A stretch of DNA of 59,560 bases from Streptomyces atroolivaceus. Lineage in GTDB: Bacteria; Actinomycetota; Actinomycetes; Streptomycetales; Streptomycetaceae. Shown in pieces: positions 33,355 through 43,207 of this stretch. Both the position numbers and the translations under genes were made by a program. The notes beneath the pieces were generated by a model that did not search any database, was not told the origin of the DNA, and saw nothing but the letters and a program-made list of their open reading frames with translations. Numbering within the stretch: position 1 is the stretch's first letter; each line of letters begins with the position of its first letter. The stretch covers positions 1 to 59,560 of the forward strand of contig NZ_JNXG01000027.1 of NCBI RefSeq assembly GCF_000717025.1. The letters run 5' to 3'.

Positions 33355-35354
33355 CACGCCGTCTCCCCGGCCCTGGCGCGGTACCCGGCGGCCTGGAGGG
33401 TGAACATGGCGGCGTATTCGCCGCCGATGCTCATCAGCTCCTGGTGGGTGCCGCTCTCGGTGATACGGCCGCCGTCGAAGACGAAGATGCGGTCGCAGGC
33501 GACGACGCTCGCCAGGCGGTGGGAGATCAGCACCGTGATCTGATCCGGGCGCGGGGTGTCCCGCAGGACCGCCTCGTACACGGCGTGCTCGGCGCGTGGG
33601 TCCATGCTGGCGGTCGGTTCGTCCAGCAGCAGGACGGGAGCGTTCTTGTACAGGCCGCGGGCGACGGCGACCTTCGCCCACTGGCCGGCGGACAGTTCCT
33701 GACCACCGCGGAAACGCTTGGACAGCAGCGCCTCCCACCGGCCGGGCAGTCCGGCGATGACCTGCTCGGCGCCGGAGGCCCGCGCCGCGTCCAGGGCCCG
33801 CTGCGGGTCGGCCTCGGTGAGGGTGCCCCGGGAGACCGTCAGGTTGGCCAGCGCGCTGAAAGGAAACCGCACCGGGTCCTGGAGCACGCAGCCCACCCGG
33901 GCCTGCAGCGACTCGGCATCCATGTCCAGCACGTTCACGCCGTCCCAGCAGACCGTGCCCCCGTCCTGGGGCTCGTACAGCCCGGCGAGCAGCCGCGCGC
34001 AGGTGGACTTGCCGGAGCCGTTGACGCCGACGAACGCCACCGTCTGACCCGCGCGCAGGGTCATGGAGATGCCGTTCAACGCCGGGGTGTCCTTGCCCGG
34101 GTAGGTGAAGGACACGTCGTCCAGGGCGATGGCCTTCACCATCTCGGGGGCGGGCAGACCACTGCGGCGTGGCTGGAGGGTGCGGCAGCGTTCCTGGAAA
34201 GCGAGCAGGTCGTCCACCCACATGGCGTGCTCGTAGACGAGATGGGAGACATCGACGAGCCGGGTCAGCGAGGACTGCGCGGCCTGGATGGCGAGGACCG
34301 CGCCCGCCCCGGCGGCCAGGGGCAGCCACCCTGCGATCAGCATCGCGCCGAGCGCCGTGTAGGTGATGCCGGTGCCGATCCCGCCTACCGCCCGGCCCGC
34401 CAGGGCCAGCCTGGCCGAACTCACACCCAGCCGGGTGTCCTCCTCGGCGATCCGTGTCGTCAGCCCGTAGTGCTCCTCCAGCAGCGCGCCCTGAGCCGTG
34501 TCCGAACGAAGCTCGGCGGCGGCATCCCTCTCCAGCAGCAGCCAGGAGAAGACCCGCACCCTACGCTGCAGGGTGTTCCACCGCTTGAAGGAGTGGAAGC
34601 GGGCCCGGGCACTACGAACGGCCGCCGCGCCGACCGGCAGCACCGACAGCAGGAGCAGCGGCAGCAGGGCCGGGTGCAGGACGCCCAGGACGCCGGCGGT
34701 GCCCACGAGCCCGAGCAGCGCCGCGGCCAGGGAGACGACCTGGCCGACGATCTGCCGGGCGTAGAACAAGCCGCGGTCGTTGGCCCGGTAGGCCTCGTCG
34801 TGCCAGTCCGCATCGTCGACGACCTCCAGCCGCACATGGGCGGTCAGGGTGAGGAACTCGCACTCCAGCGCGGTACGGATCTTCGGTGTCACCCTGGCCT
34901 GCGCAACGGCGACGCCCGCCTCCAGCAGCGCCCGAGCGGCAAGGAAGCCGACGACGACCAGCAGTTGGGGAATTGCCGCGCGCACCCGGTCCGGGGTCGG
35001 CCCTTCGGCGAACAGCTCCCGCAGCACCGCCACCGAAGCCATGAGCCCGAACGCCATCATCGCGGCTGACGCCAGCTGCAGGACCACCACCGCGACGGTC
35101 GAGGTCCGGTCTGCGTTCCAGGCCAATTGGCCGATCTGGCGCACGATCCGCGGCAGCCGCGCGAGGATCTGCCCCACGGTGGCCTTGGACGCTGCGCCGT
35201 CGTACACGGACCAGTACGCCTCCTCCAGGCCGTCGGCGATGTCACCGTCCTGCGGCCCGCCCGGCACGGCGGCAGGCGGCAGCGGAAGTTCCGCACCGCG
35301 CGGGCCGGGCACCGCACCCTGACGCATGCCGCCTGCCTCACTGCCGCTGCTCAT
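33354..35354 (-). CDS. ABC transporter, fused membrane and ATPase domains
   Basis: From ATG 35354 (GTG at 35363 is an alternative) it encodes 666 residues. The N-terminal 360 residues hold about six membrane helices (VAVVVLQLASAAMMAFGLMA, LLVVVGFLAARALLEAGVAV, VVSLAAALLGLVGTAGVLGV). The ATPase has Walker A FVGVNGSGKST (about 440), signature QELSAGQWAKVAVARG (about 555), Walker B VLLLDEPTAS (about 577) and switch VLISHRLAS. It is a half-transporter of the type that exports lipids, peptides or antibiotics as a dimer. It appears intact and is the first gene of the minus-strand operon now broken downstream. The ATPase and MFS genes point to export of an operon product. Confidence 0.92.
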   Translation of the reverse strand: MSSGSEAGGMRQGAVPGPRGAELPLPPAAVPGGPQDGDIADGLEEAYWSVYDGAASKATVGQILARLPRIVRQIGQLAWNADRTSTVAVVVLQLASAAMMAFGLMASVAVLRELFAEGPTPDRVRAAIPQLLVVVGFLAARALLEAGVAVAQARVTPKIRTALECEFLTLTAHVRLEVVDDADWHDEAYRANDRGLFYARQIVGQVVSLAAALLGLVGTAGVLGVLHPALLPLLLLSVLPVGAAAVRSARARFHSFKRWNTLQRRVRVFSWLLLERDAAAELRSDTAQGALLEEHYGLTTRIAEEDTRLGVSSARLALAGRAVGGIGTGITYTALGAMLIAGWLPLAAGAGAVLAIQAAQSSLTRLVDVSHLVYEHAMWVDDLLAFQERCRTLQPRRSGLPAPEMVKAIALDDVSFTYPGKDTPALNGISMTLRAGQTVAFVGVNGSGKSTCARLLAGLYEPQDGGTVCWDGVNVLDMDAESLQARVGCVLQDPVRFPFSALANLTVSRGTLTEADPQRALDAARASGAEQVIAGLPGRWEALLSKRFRGGQELSAGQWAKVAVARGLYKNAPVLLLDEPTASMDPRAEHAVYEAVLRDTPRPDQITVLISHRLASVVACDRIFVFDGGRITESGTHQELMSIGGEYAAMFTLQAAGYRARAGETA

Positions 35355-36016
35355 GCCCCCCACCTATCCAGGCGTGCTGAGCGGGGCGCGTAGGTGTCGC
35401 ACTGCTGCGGTCCGCAGGTCGGGGAGGTGAGCGGGGACCGCCTCCGCTGTTCGAATCTGGGGCAATGAAGGGGAGAGGGCTCAGTGTTCATGGTGTTCCT
35501 CCGTCTGGGCGGCCGGTTGGCACTGGTGCTCTAAGAACGCGCCGGATCCGGGGTCGTAACGGCCTCGGACGGGCGAATCTCTCGAACCCGAGTGCGGGGC
35601 TGGCTCTAGGGCAAGAGCCGCCTGCCTGGTCACTTTTGAACTCACACGTTCGAGTGGTTGGCGAGGTGCGGTACCCGATCAGGGGCTTGCGCCGTTCGTC
35701 CGCAGACCCAGGGCAGGAGTGGGACGACTGGGGAGGACTTCGACGAGGCAGGTGCGCGTGGCCGGGGATACGCCGGTGGCATGGAGGATGCCGTCGTGCC
35801 GGGCATTCCTGGCAGTGGGGCAGTCGCCCGATCATGAGCACTCACCTCGGCCACCGATGCGTGGGTGGTGGCGGTGTGTAACGGGCGTTGCCCCTTGCGG
35901 GCAGGCTCGTGGCCGTGAGGGAGGGATTGGACTGCTCCTTCGAGGCTCGGCTTCGCAGGCAGCGCGCGTGCCGGGCCCGCTGAGATTTGCGGCTGGAGGG
36001 GAGCTTCGAGTGTCGT
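35355..36016. other. Gene-free stretch upstream of the ABC transporter
   Basis: No convincing gene. It should hold the ABC operon promoter (minus strand) and the upstream region of the AlbA-like gene. From about 35,940 it resembles 21,090-21,215 inside the transposon. Confidence 0.4.
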
Positions 36017-36049
36017 GATGATCGCCGGTTGGGGTAACCGGCGATCATC
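36017..36049. promoter_or_regulatory. 14-bp perfect hairpin just before the AlbA-like gene
   Basis: Arms gatgatcgccggtt (36017-36030) and its exact complement (36036-36049) enclose GGGGT. The hairpin ends 14 bp before the GTG at 36064. A weaker copy with a 9-bp stem is at 21175-21199. It could be an operator, an attenuator, or a terminator of unrelated upstream transcription. There is no T tract, and proximity to the start favours regulation. Confidence 0.6.
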
Positions 36050-36063
36050 GGCTATGTTGCGCC

Positions 36064-37503
36064 GTGACCGCGGCCCAGGTCTCGCGGAGGCGGATGTTCG
36101 ATCTGCTCGGCGGTCATGAATGGGAGAATCGTTCCATGCTGGATCTTTTGCCTTCAGACGACTCGGACGCCGGGAACTCCGCTCTCGACACCAGCGTCAT
36201 CCCGCTCGGTGAGCGCGCCCTACGGGGCGTTCTAAGGCACGTAGTCGCTGTCGGCGACGAGGCCGAGACGACCTACCTCGAGGTCAAGAGCCCACTGGAC
36301 ATGAACAGCAAGGCGACCGCGGCCAAGGTCGCAAAGTTCCTTTTGGGCGCAGCGAACCGGCGTCCGGGGGAGGCGGCCCGATACTTCCACGGCTACGCGG
36401 TCCTGGTCATCGGCGTACAGAAGGACGGTGCTCTCGGAGTACTGCGCGGGACTGAGGCACACGAGCTCGAGGACCGGCTCCGCCCCTACCTCGGTCCCCA
36501 GTTCCCGGCCTTCGAGTTCGGCAGGATCGGCATCGACTCCGACCACGAGGTCCTGTTCGTCATCGCCCAGCCGCCGGAGGATGGCCAGACGATCTTCCCG
36601 TGTCACAAGAGTTATCAGAGTGACGACCGCCGCGACAGCCTTGAGGACGGCGCGATCTACGTTCGAGGCACCAGCAACACGCGGCCCGCACGCTCCGGAG
36701 AGGTCCTCGCCCTCGTCGAGCGCGTCCGCCGGGGTGGGAGGCCACCAATTAGCCTTGAGGTGCAACTACTCGGCCCGATCTGCAGGGTCGACCGCGTGGA
36801 CGAGATCCTGGAGAGCCTGCGCTGCTACGAAGAAGAGCAGTTCAGCAAGCAGCCGACACCGGCTGAAGACACTGTCGGCTCGACGCTCTTGGTATTGCCG
36901 TCGAGCGTCTTCGGTAACCCGAAGCCGCTGTCGATTGAGGACCGGGAGCAGGCGCTCGCTGCATGGCAGAGCAAGAAGGCCGAGCACATCGCCAGGGGGC
37001 GGGAACACTTCCTAGGCGTCGGGATGCCGGGGGCAGGCGTCCAGGTGGTCAGTCGCGATCGTTTCGTGTCCAAGCCGCACCTGATTCTGACGTTCCATAA
37101 CTGCGAAGTGCTGGATTACCTCGATCCGAACGATGCAGAGTTCGAGAAGGTTGTCGAACCAGTGCTGGGGCCGCACGAGCCGTTCCTGGCGAGCTTCGAC
37201 CACTCGACCATCCGCCCCCTCCCACGGGGCTATCCCGTGACCTGGAGCACCCACGGCGAGCACGCCGAAGTTGTGCTTACTCCGGAGTCGTTCCGTCCGA
37301 ACGTACTTTGGACGAGCGACCAAGACGATTACGTCATCATCGCGAGGGATCCTCATGCCAGTTCGGTGGAGGTCTCGTGGGAACTTACCGAGGATGGCAA
37401 CGACGCGGTGACCCGTGGTGAGTTCAGGGTGCCCACCGATCCCCTCGTCGACGCGGCCGACCTGTTCAAGTCGGTCTTCCTCAACACGGACGAAGACCTC
37501 TGA
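36064..37503 (+). CDS. AlbA_2/Schlafen-type domain protein
   Basis: This encodes 479 residues from GTG 36064; ATGs at 36091 and 36136 are alternatives. An AlbA_2 (Schlafen-core-like) domain spans about residues 55-225: ETTYLEVKSPLD (about 69-80, with the acidic ExK pair), ATAAKVAKFLLGAANRRPGE, YAVLVIGVQKDGALGV and AIYVRGTSNTRPA. The family binds nucleic acid, and several members cleave RNA or regulate defence. The C-terminal 250 residues (VDRVDEILESLRCYEEEQFS to FNTD-like end VFLNTDEDL) are unfamiliar, with no membrane segment. It is a single gene behind a perfect hairpin. Nuclease or regulatory activity is possible but unproven. Confidence 0.75.
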   Translation: MTAAQVSRRRMFDLLGGHEWENRSMLDLLPSDDSDAGNSALDTSVIPLGERALRGVLRHVVAVGDEAETTYLEVKSPLDMNSKATAAKVAKFLLGAANRRPGEAARYFHGYAVLVIGVQKDGALGVLRGTEAHELEDRLRPYLGPQFPAFEFGRIGIDSDHEVLFVIAQPPEDGQTIFPCHKSYQSDDRRDSLEDGAIYVRGTSNTRPARSGEVLALVERVRRGGRPPISLEVQLLGPICRVDRVDEILESLRCYEEEQFSKQPTPAEDTVGSTLLVLPSSVFGNPKPLSIEDREQALAAWQSKKAEHIARGREHFLGVGMPGAGVQVVSRDRFVSKPHLILTFHNCEVLDYLDPNDAEFEKVVEPVLGPHEPFLASFDHSTIRPLPRGYPVTWSTHGEHAEVVLTPESFRPNVLWTSDQDDYVIIARDPHASSVEVSWELTEDGNDAVTRGEFRVPTDPLVDAADLFKSVFLNTDEDL

Positions 37504-38207
37504 CAACGATTGTGTATGGGTCGTGGCGACATGACGAATGTGGCGTGGGAACGCGTAGTACGCCGCCGTCCAGGCGCTGTCCCAACCCCGGGCAGCCGGC
37601 TCAGTGGTCGCGGGGGGCGTACATGATGACCGCCATCCCGGCGAGGCAGACCAGCGCGCCGATGGCGTCGAAGCGGTCGGGGCGATAGCCGTCGGCGACC
37701 ATGCCCCAGGCGATCGACCCGGCAACGAAGACGGGGCGGTGCCGATCGCGACGTTTGCCGCGCCGTGGATCTCCCACGATTTCCCTTCCGGACCCGGGGT
37801 GTCCGCGGGTGCGTCCGCAGGCGTCGGTGACGTTGAGGACGACGGAGGGGACGTGCTGGGGGCGAGTGCTGATGGCGCACAGGGCACGGCGGCCCAGATG
37901 CGACAGCTCACCGGCGCGCGCCAGCGCCGCGGGGCTTCGGTGCTCGGCGATGACCGCCGCGTTCACCTCTTCCTGGGCAGCCAGAACCGGCCCGCCCTCG
38001 AATGCTGAGGGCGGAAGTCTCGGTGAGTAGTCGGGCGCTGGCCACCCCGGGCGGGCACGGTCTGGTGCAGCCCGTCGGAATGGACGCCTCGCAACAATAG
38101 CCGTGCCTCGTCGAGCGACGCTTGGTCGCGCAGCGTCGCTGCTGGCGATGGTTGACTGCCTCAACTGACGACCACTGAGCGTTACCGGTGTCCATGATCA
38201 CGTGGAA
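37504..38207. other. Relic-rich stretch without intact genes
   Basis: On the minus strand 37601-37735 reads [20 protein letters not shown] and [20 protein letters not shown], the C-terminal end of a UPF0060/YnfA-type membrane protein. Further relic text upstream ([20 protein letters not shown]) is unidentified. From about 38,162 the sequence matches the right interior of the 10-kb element. Confidence 0.6.
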
Positions 38208-38480
38208 GTGTCCAGGGAATCGCGGAACCTACAACCGGCCGCCCGCCGGAGGTGAGCCAGGTACTCACGGCCTGCATGCGGGCCTGCATGCCTTCGGCAG
38301 TGACGACCTGGCGAATGGTGCGCTGGGTCGTCCCCGCGCGAGGAGCGCCAGGGCGAATGACGTTGTGGCGTTGACGAGGGTCAGGGTGCGCAGCAGGTGG
38401 TCGCCGTTCACGTAGCGCAGGCCTCACCGATCTCGCTGTGCAGCCGGCGGTTTTCCGCTGATGGCCAGGGGCTTTCGGGG
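38208..38480 (-). pseudogene. Second MFS relic abutting a copy of the transposon end
   Basis: 38208-38233 is another copy of the 26-bp transposon end (tgtaggttccgcgattccct read on the minus strand). Next to it 38234-38337 matches the MFS gene around 30,865-30,968 (IRQVVTAEGMQARMQAVSTW), then jumps to sequence matching 31,237-31,390, so about 270 bp are deleted. It is a diverged, partial duplicate of the transposon/MFS junction. One base of the expected duplication is missing here (ccggt instead of ccggtg). Confidence 0.75.
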
Positions 38481-38635
38481 GCCTGGATGCGGGCGGTGCA
38501 GAAACCGCAGCCCAGCCATCCGTCACGACGTGGGCAGAGTCCTCGCCACTGGCGAGGCGTACAGCCCACCACAAGAAGGGAACAAAACCGCGGCGCATCG
38601 CATAGATCACCTGGCCAGACGACGGCGCCACCTAT

Positions 38636-39049
38636 TCAATGACGCCCGCTCCAACCGCCGATCCAGCCGATGAAACGCCAGGCAGGCCTCTCAGTCTGTC
38701 GGCTTGTATGCCGATTCGTTTCCCATGACAGCGGGCTGCCGCCGTACGCGCTAGTTGATAGGCGGTTCACCTCTTCCTCAACCTTGCGGAGGTGCCTGCC
38801 GATGCGCTGTATGCCTTGGTTGCAGTCCCGTAGCCAAAGTAGGCCCAGGATGACGCTGAGGGCCGCGAGATACAGGTTGGGCTTGTTCGGGGATAACCCT
38901 CCTGTCGTGATGAGGGCAGCGATCACGCCTGCGAATCCCAGTATCTGCATCCTTGCCGCTACCCGTTGTGAGACCTCGGCCCGAAGCGACTCATACTCGC
39001 GCATAAGCAGAGAAATGATCTCAGCATCGTGTCTGCTCTGTTGTGTCAC
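38636..39049 (-). CDS. Small membrane protein with two helices and cytoplasmic coils
   Basis: From GTG 39049 (GGGGGA four bases upstream) it encodes 137 residues. An N-terminal coiled coil (AEIISLLMREYESLRAEVSQ) leads to two membrane helices (ILGFAGVIAALITTGGL and LYLAALSVILGLLWL), then a second helix (RIGRHLRKVEEEVNRLSTSA) and a basic, Trp-rich end (WRFIGWIGGWSGRH). Helix-TM-TM-helix layout resembles SLATT-like or other small effector membrane proteins, but no motif secures this. It stands alone. The last 15 residues may be altered because they run into relic sequence. Confidence 0.6.
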   Translation of the reverse strand: MTQQSRHDAEIISLLMREYESLRAEVSQRVAARMQILGFAGVIAALITTGGLSPNKPNLYLAALSVILGLLWLRDCNQGIQRIGRHLRKVEEEVNRLSTSAYGGSPLSWETNRHTSRQTERPAWRFIGWIGGWSGRH

Positions 39050-39587
39050 CGATTCCCCCAGGATCGTGGCGCACGTCTGATCCTGGTCTTCCCTACGGAA
39101 TCCGCGGCCGAACCTCAAGGCAAGCGGTGCGTACCAAGCCACCACTCCGGCTGGTCGTTAAACGACAAGCTGAGCTTGACTCTGTCGGGGATCTTGGAGT
39201 TTCCCAGTGGCCCAGCATGATCAGCGGGCATGCTCGGGTGGTTCCGATGACCGATGTAGCTGTCGAGGTGCCCGTTGTCCCTGCGCCTGCGTTCCGGTGA
39301 GCACGTACCGTCTCTGACTGCGCCGATCGCGGAACGAATCCACCCGGTCCTGGATCCGGTCGCGGGACCAGACCGGCCCGGATGAGCGCACCTCGTGCCT
39401 GAACCGGCCGACCGACACCGATGTCACGTCACCCGGGGTGCCCTGGTCCTGCGGCCTCAGAACGAGGCCGACTGCCAGGTTCACCTCCGGCTCACCTTTC
39501 ACCCATCCGGCGGAGCGTGGCGCGAGGCCCGGAGGCTGGGCAGGAGGGCAGAGGAACGCCGCCAACCGGGGTATCTGCAGAGTCTGT
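39050..39587. other. 538-bp gene-free stretch
   Basis: Open frames on both strands here have no start site or recognisable text. Nothing else is seen. Confidence 0.4.
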
Positions 39588-41667
39588 TCAGGCGCGGGCC
39601 GCGATGGAGCGGCAGGCATTCAGTAGTTCCTCGTCGTTGGTGATGCTGCGGAAGCGGCCGCTGCGGCGCAGGAGTGTGAGCTCTTCACGGATCCGGGGGA
39701 GGGCTGGTCGGGCGGCTCGGCCCATGCGGTTCAGGCAGGCCAGGACATGGTTCGACGTTGAGTCGTTCTCCGCCCAGGCGGCCAGGAGCGTCTCCACGAC
39801 GACAGGGGCCCCGGCGTCGCCTCCGATGTCCCACAGGGCGGCCGCGGCGTGGACCCGGGTCCACTCGTAGTCCGCCGTCAGCATCTTCCGCAGACGGGGC
39901 AGGGCCAGTGAGGCGTCCGGGCCGATCCGGCCCAAAACGTCGGCCACCTCGTGGCGCTGGTGACTGTCGAGGAGTTCGACCAGCTGTGGCACGACGCGGC
40001 CCGCATCGCCTTCGAGTTCCCACATGGCCGCCGTCGCGGCTGCCCGGACGTTGATGTCCTGCGCGTCGGCCAGCGGGCGGACCACCTCCAGGGCGCAGGC
40101 GGCCCCAGGGCCGAGGGAGGCCAGTGCGTTCAGGGCGGAGGCGGCCATATGCCACTGCTTATGGCGCACGGTCGCTGTTATGACGCTGGTGAGCTCCGGT
40201 GCATCCGCCGGGCCAGCCAGCTGCCCCAAGGCGGACACCAGGGCGTTGGCGCTCATCGACTGCGACGGGTCCGAGAAGTCCACTTCTGCCAAGAGCTTCG
40301 ACAGCCTCGGCGTGAGGTCACCGGCTGCCTCGTACAGGTGACCGGCCACCTGGACGGCACGCCAGGCGTCGGTGCCCTCGTCAAGTGCGGTCAGCACACT
40401 GGGCAGCGCCCGCAGGTCCCCCGGGCGCGCCAGCGCTCTGACGGCTTCCTGGTGGGCGCGGCGAAGCAGCCGGTCCCGGGCCGCCCACACGCGTGGCCCG
40501 TGTGCCGCGCGGGTTGCCTCGACGTAGGAGGCGAGGGCGTCGCGGGCCGGCTCGCTCACGGGGCCGAGAGACCCGAGAGCCTCCGCCGCCGCGGCGCAGG
40601 TGTACGCGTCTTCGGTCAGGAGGCACTCGGCGAGCAGCACAATGAGGCCGGTGTGATCCCCACGCCACTGAGCGATCAGTTCCCGGCCCATACGGATCGC
40701 GTCGTAGCGCATCGTCGGGTCCACGCTGCACAGCTGTGCGGCGAGCAGAGCAGTGCGCTCTGGCACACGATCGTCCAACAGCGTGTGGAAGGCATTCAGC
40801 AGGGAGGTCGTCGGCGCGTGAAAACGGCTCTGCCGCTCCAGGTCCTCGAACGCCGCGGCGATCTGCGGCGGCACGCCCTGGGCAGACATCGAGCTGGCAG
40901 CATCGCCCTGTTCGGTCCCGGCCTGACATGAAGGGGCCTCGTCTCGGCCATCTCCATCCGGGACGATCTTCCGGAGCAGATCGATCGCCGCCGATCTCCC
41001 GCGGCGTACACCGGGCCCGGTGCACGAGAGCGGCGAGCCGAACCTCGGGCAGCACCGTCACGTCAGCGGCCAGAGCCTCCAGCCACCTGGTGGCCACCCC
41101 GTGTGCAGCAGCATCCCGCAGCCCCACCGTGGCCATCGTCCTTGCGATGAGCAGCCGCTCCACGGTGCCGCTCTCGGACAGCAGACTGCGCAGGATCTCC
41201 ACCACGCGTGCGCTGTCGTCGAGGAAGAGGCCCAGGCCCTCGATCGCGGGCCGCCGTACCAGCGGATCGGGGTCCGACGAATAGCGGACGAAGACCTCGG
41301 CGCGCCCCCGTATCACCGCCAAGGCGTCCACGTGAGCCCTGGACTCGGTTCCGTCCGGCGTGACGTAGACCCCCTCGGGATCCCTGTCCATGGACTTCCG
41401 GCCGATGCTGAGCAGCAGTTCGATGACCGAGGCGCGGTCAGGAGTTCCGGGGCTGCCGGCCATCTCGAAGAGGAACGGCAGGCTTGCCGCCGTACACGGA
41501 TAGACGTCCCCCTGGTGGTGAGCCGCACTGTAGAAGTGGCTGAAGGCCTCGTCCCGGGCCCCGGGGGCCGCCGAAGTCATCCCCGTCAGCCACCCCGGAA
41601 CGTCGCCCGCCGGACCATAGGCGTGGCCCATCGACTTCCAGTCGACGCTGTCGATTTCATGGATCAT
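39588..41667 (-). pseudogene. HEAT-repeat protein gene with a one-base insertion
   Basis: The product should start at ATG 41667 (MIHEIDSVDWKSMGHAYGPA) and end at 39588. The first part gives helical repeats (RRPAIEGLGLFLDDSARVVE, LIARTMATVGLRDAAAHGVA) until ARCTPREIGG. One extra base near 40,990 (GGCGGCG) throws it out of frame. The next frame continues IDLLRKIVPDGDGRDEAPSC and QIAAAFEDLERQSRFHAPTT to a long run of HEAT repeats (VRAAATAAMWELEGDAGRVV, SLALPRLRKMLTADYEWTRV). Corrected, it encodes about 692 residues. HEAT solenoids bind proteins; similar actinobacterial proteins are of unknown role. The second part could also be expressed from GTG or ATG starts near 40889. Confidence 0.75.
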
Positions 41668-41934
41668 GCGGGGCACTATGCCGAACACCACTGACACCGC
41701 TCCTGTGCCTTCCGGGCGGAAGACACGCGGAGGAGGGCCGAGCCCGCGGAGGAATGGCCGCTGTCCTGCCGGTGGCCACGCTCCAGCAGGGGACTCGGCC
41801 AGCGCGTCCGCCCTGACCTCCTGCACGTCCAGGCCGATCAACGCGATGTGTGGTGTGCGCGTGTCGTGGGCCCTGCTGAGGACTGCGTTCGCGAACACGC
41901 CCGCCACGTCCCGGACATGCGAGAGGATGCTCTT

Positions 41935-42288
41935 GTGATCAACGGGGATCTCTCAGCACGGCTGGCCGGCGCACGGGGCCGCCTCATTATCGAGCTCAGC
42001 TGCGCCGTGACCGGCTGGGGCGGGCAGGTGCCGGAAGACTCCGGGGTGGCCGAGCTGGCCGACCTTCTTGACGGTGCAGCAGCGAACCTCCACGACGTCA
42101 CCCGCTCGGGCACCAGGGCCGAACTGGCACTGGCGGTTGGCCATCTGCGGGCTGCGGACCGCCTCGGCGGGCTTCTTCCGGCCGTGACGCTGTGGCACCT
42201 GCGCCAGGCGCTCCAGCGAGCCGCCACTCTCCCGGATTCTGGAGAGCCCACCATCGCTGCCGGTGTACCGGCATCGCAGACCTGCTGA
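41935..42288 (+). CDS. Small hypothetical protein
   Basis: A GTG at 41935 (AGAGG nine bases upstream) opens 117 residues: INGDLSARLAGARGRLIIEL, then AELADLLDGAAANLHDVTRS and AVGHLRAADRLGGLLPAVTL. It is all-helical by eye, soluble, with no recognised domain. It precedes another small unknown by 84 bp on the same strand; the two may be co-transcribed. The last 20 residues (SGEPTIAAGVPASQTC) look like a disordered tail. Confidence 0.5.
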   Translation: MINGDLSARLAGARGRLIIELSCAVTGWGGQVPEDSGVAELADLLDGAAANLHDVTRSGTRAELALAVGHLRAADRLGGLLPAVTLWHLRQALQRAATLPDSGEPTIAAGVPASQTC

Positions 42289-42371
42289 GCCGACAGCAAC
42301 GGCTCCAGCCGTTGGTCCTGGAGCGCCCTGACCACGAGCCCGCCGACGAGGCGGGGGAGACGAGGACCGGT

Positions 42372-42887
42372 ATGACCGAGGACCGCGGCGCCGCTGGCCC
42401 GTACATCGAGTACGACGGGCTGCCCGCCCTGCATGGTTCGGAGGTGAAGTTGCCGCTGATCCATCCGTACGCCCCGGTGGAGGCCGGGCGCTACGTCACA
42501 CCCGGAGGCGGACGCCTGACCATCCGCAAGAGCGAGACGAACTCCGCGCACCTGCGGATCACACTGGACCACCTCGGCTGCCCCGCGCAGTGCACCCCGC
42601 AGAAGGACAATGCCTTCCGACGGCTCGCCCTGGCCGCCGAGGGCTACTGCGTCCATGCCGGGTGCCGCCACCGGCCGGCGTTCTCAGACGGGGTGATGCG
42701 CTGCTTCGAGGTGCGCACCAGCAGCATCCCGCTCCCCGCGTTCGTCCGCGCCGTGCTCGCGATCGAGCTGGGAGACCTCGCCCCGGCCGGTCGGCTCGTC
42801 GAGGAGGCCCAGGCCCGGTTCGGGCCCGTCCGCCCGGCGGAAGCGCTGGACGGGGAAGGCCAGGCGGAGGCCGGTCAGGACAGTTAG
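42372..42887 (+). CDS. Hypothetical protein with conserved-looking cysteines
   Basis: From ATG 42372 (GAGG seven bases upstream) it encodes 171 residues. The middle contains DHLGCPAQCTPQKDNAFRRL and GYCVHAGCRHRPAFSDGVMR, where four closely spaced cysteines and histidines could hold a metal. The C-terminal end (LPAFVRAVLAIELGDLAPAG) forms helices. The N-terminal part is beta-rich (GSEVKLPLIHPYAPVEAGRY). No family recognised. From 42,888 to 43,207 I see no gene. Confidence 0.6.
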   Translation: MTEDRGAAGPYIEYDGLPALHGSEVKLPLIHPYAPVEAGRYVTPGGGRLTIRKSETNSAHLRITLDHLGCPAQCTPQKDNAFRRLALAAEGYCVHAGCRHRPAFSDGVMRCFEVRTSSIPLPAFVRAVLAIELGDLAPAGRLVEEAQARFGPVRPAEALDGEGQAEAGQDS

Positions 42888-43207
42888 ACCCAACAGGCCC
42901 GACCGCCCCGGGCCTCCTGCGGAGTCGCTGCAGCGGCCCGATGCCCGTGTGCTGGAGGGCCTCGTGCCGCCGCGGCATGACGCGCTACTCCACCTCCCGA
43001 GCCCCTGGTTTGGCCCGGCGCCCGCCCAGGGAGGGTGGCTCTCTGGGGAGGAGACAAGAGGGCAGGCCCCAGCCGCTGGTTCCGGGGTACCTGTGCGTCG
43101 CGGGCAGGTGGGGTGCTGAAGCGTTCCTGCGGTGAACCTTGTCCCCCGGGCGGGTGAGCGCGCGATACCGGGCTTCGACCAGGGCGGAGTGTGGCCGGTA
43201 GAACACG

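Noticed and set aside
35440..35480. tRNA-like GTTCGAATC motif
   Set aside because: The flanking sequence does not fold into a cloverleaf and no acceptor stem is present.
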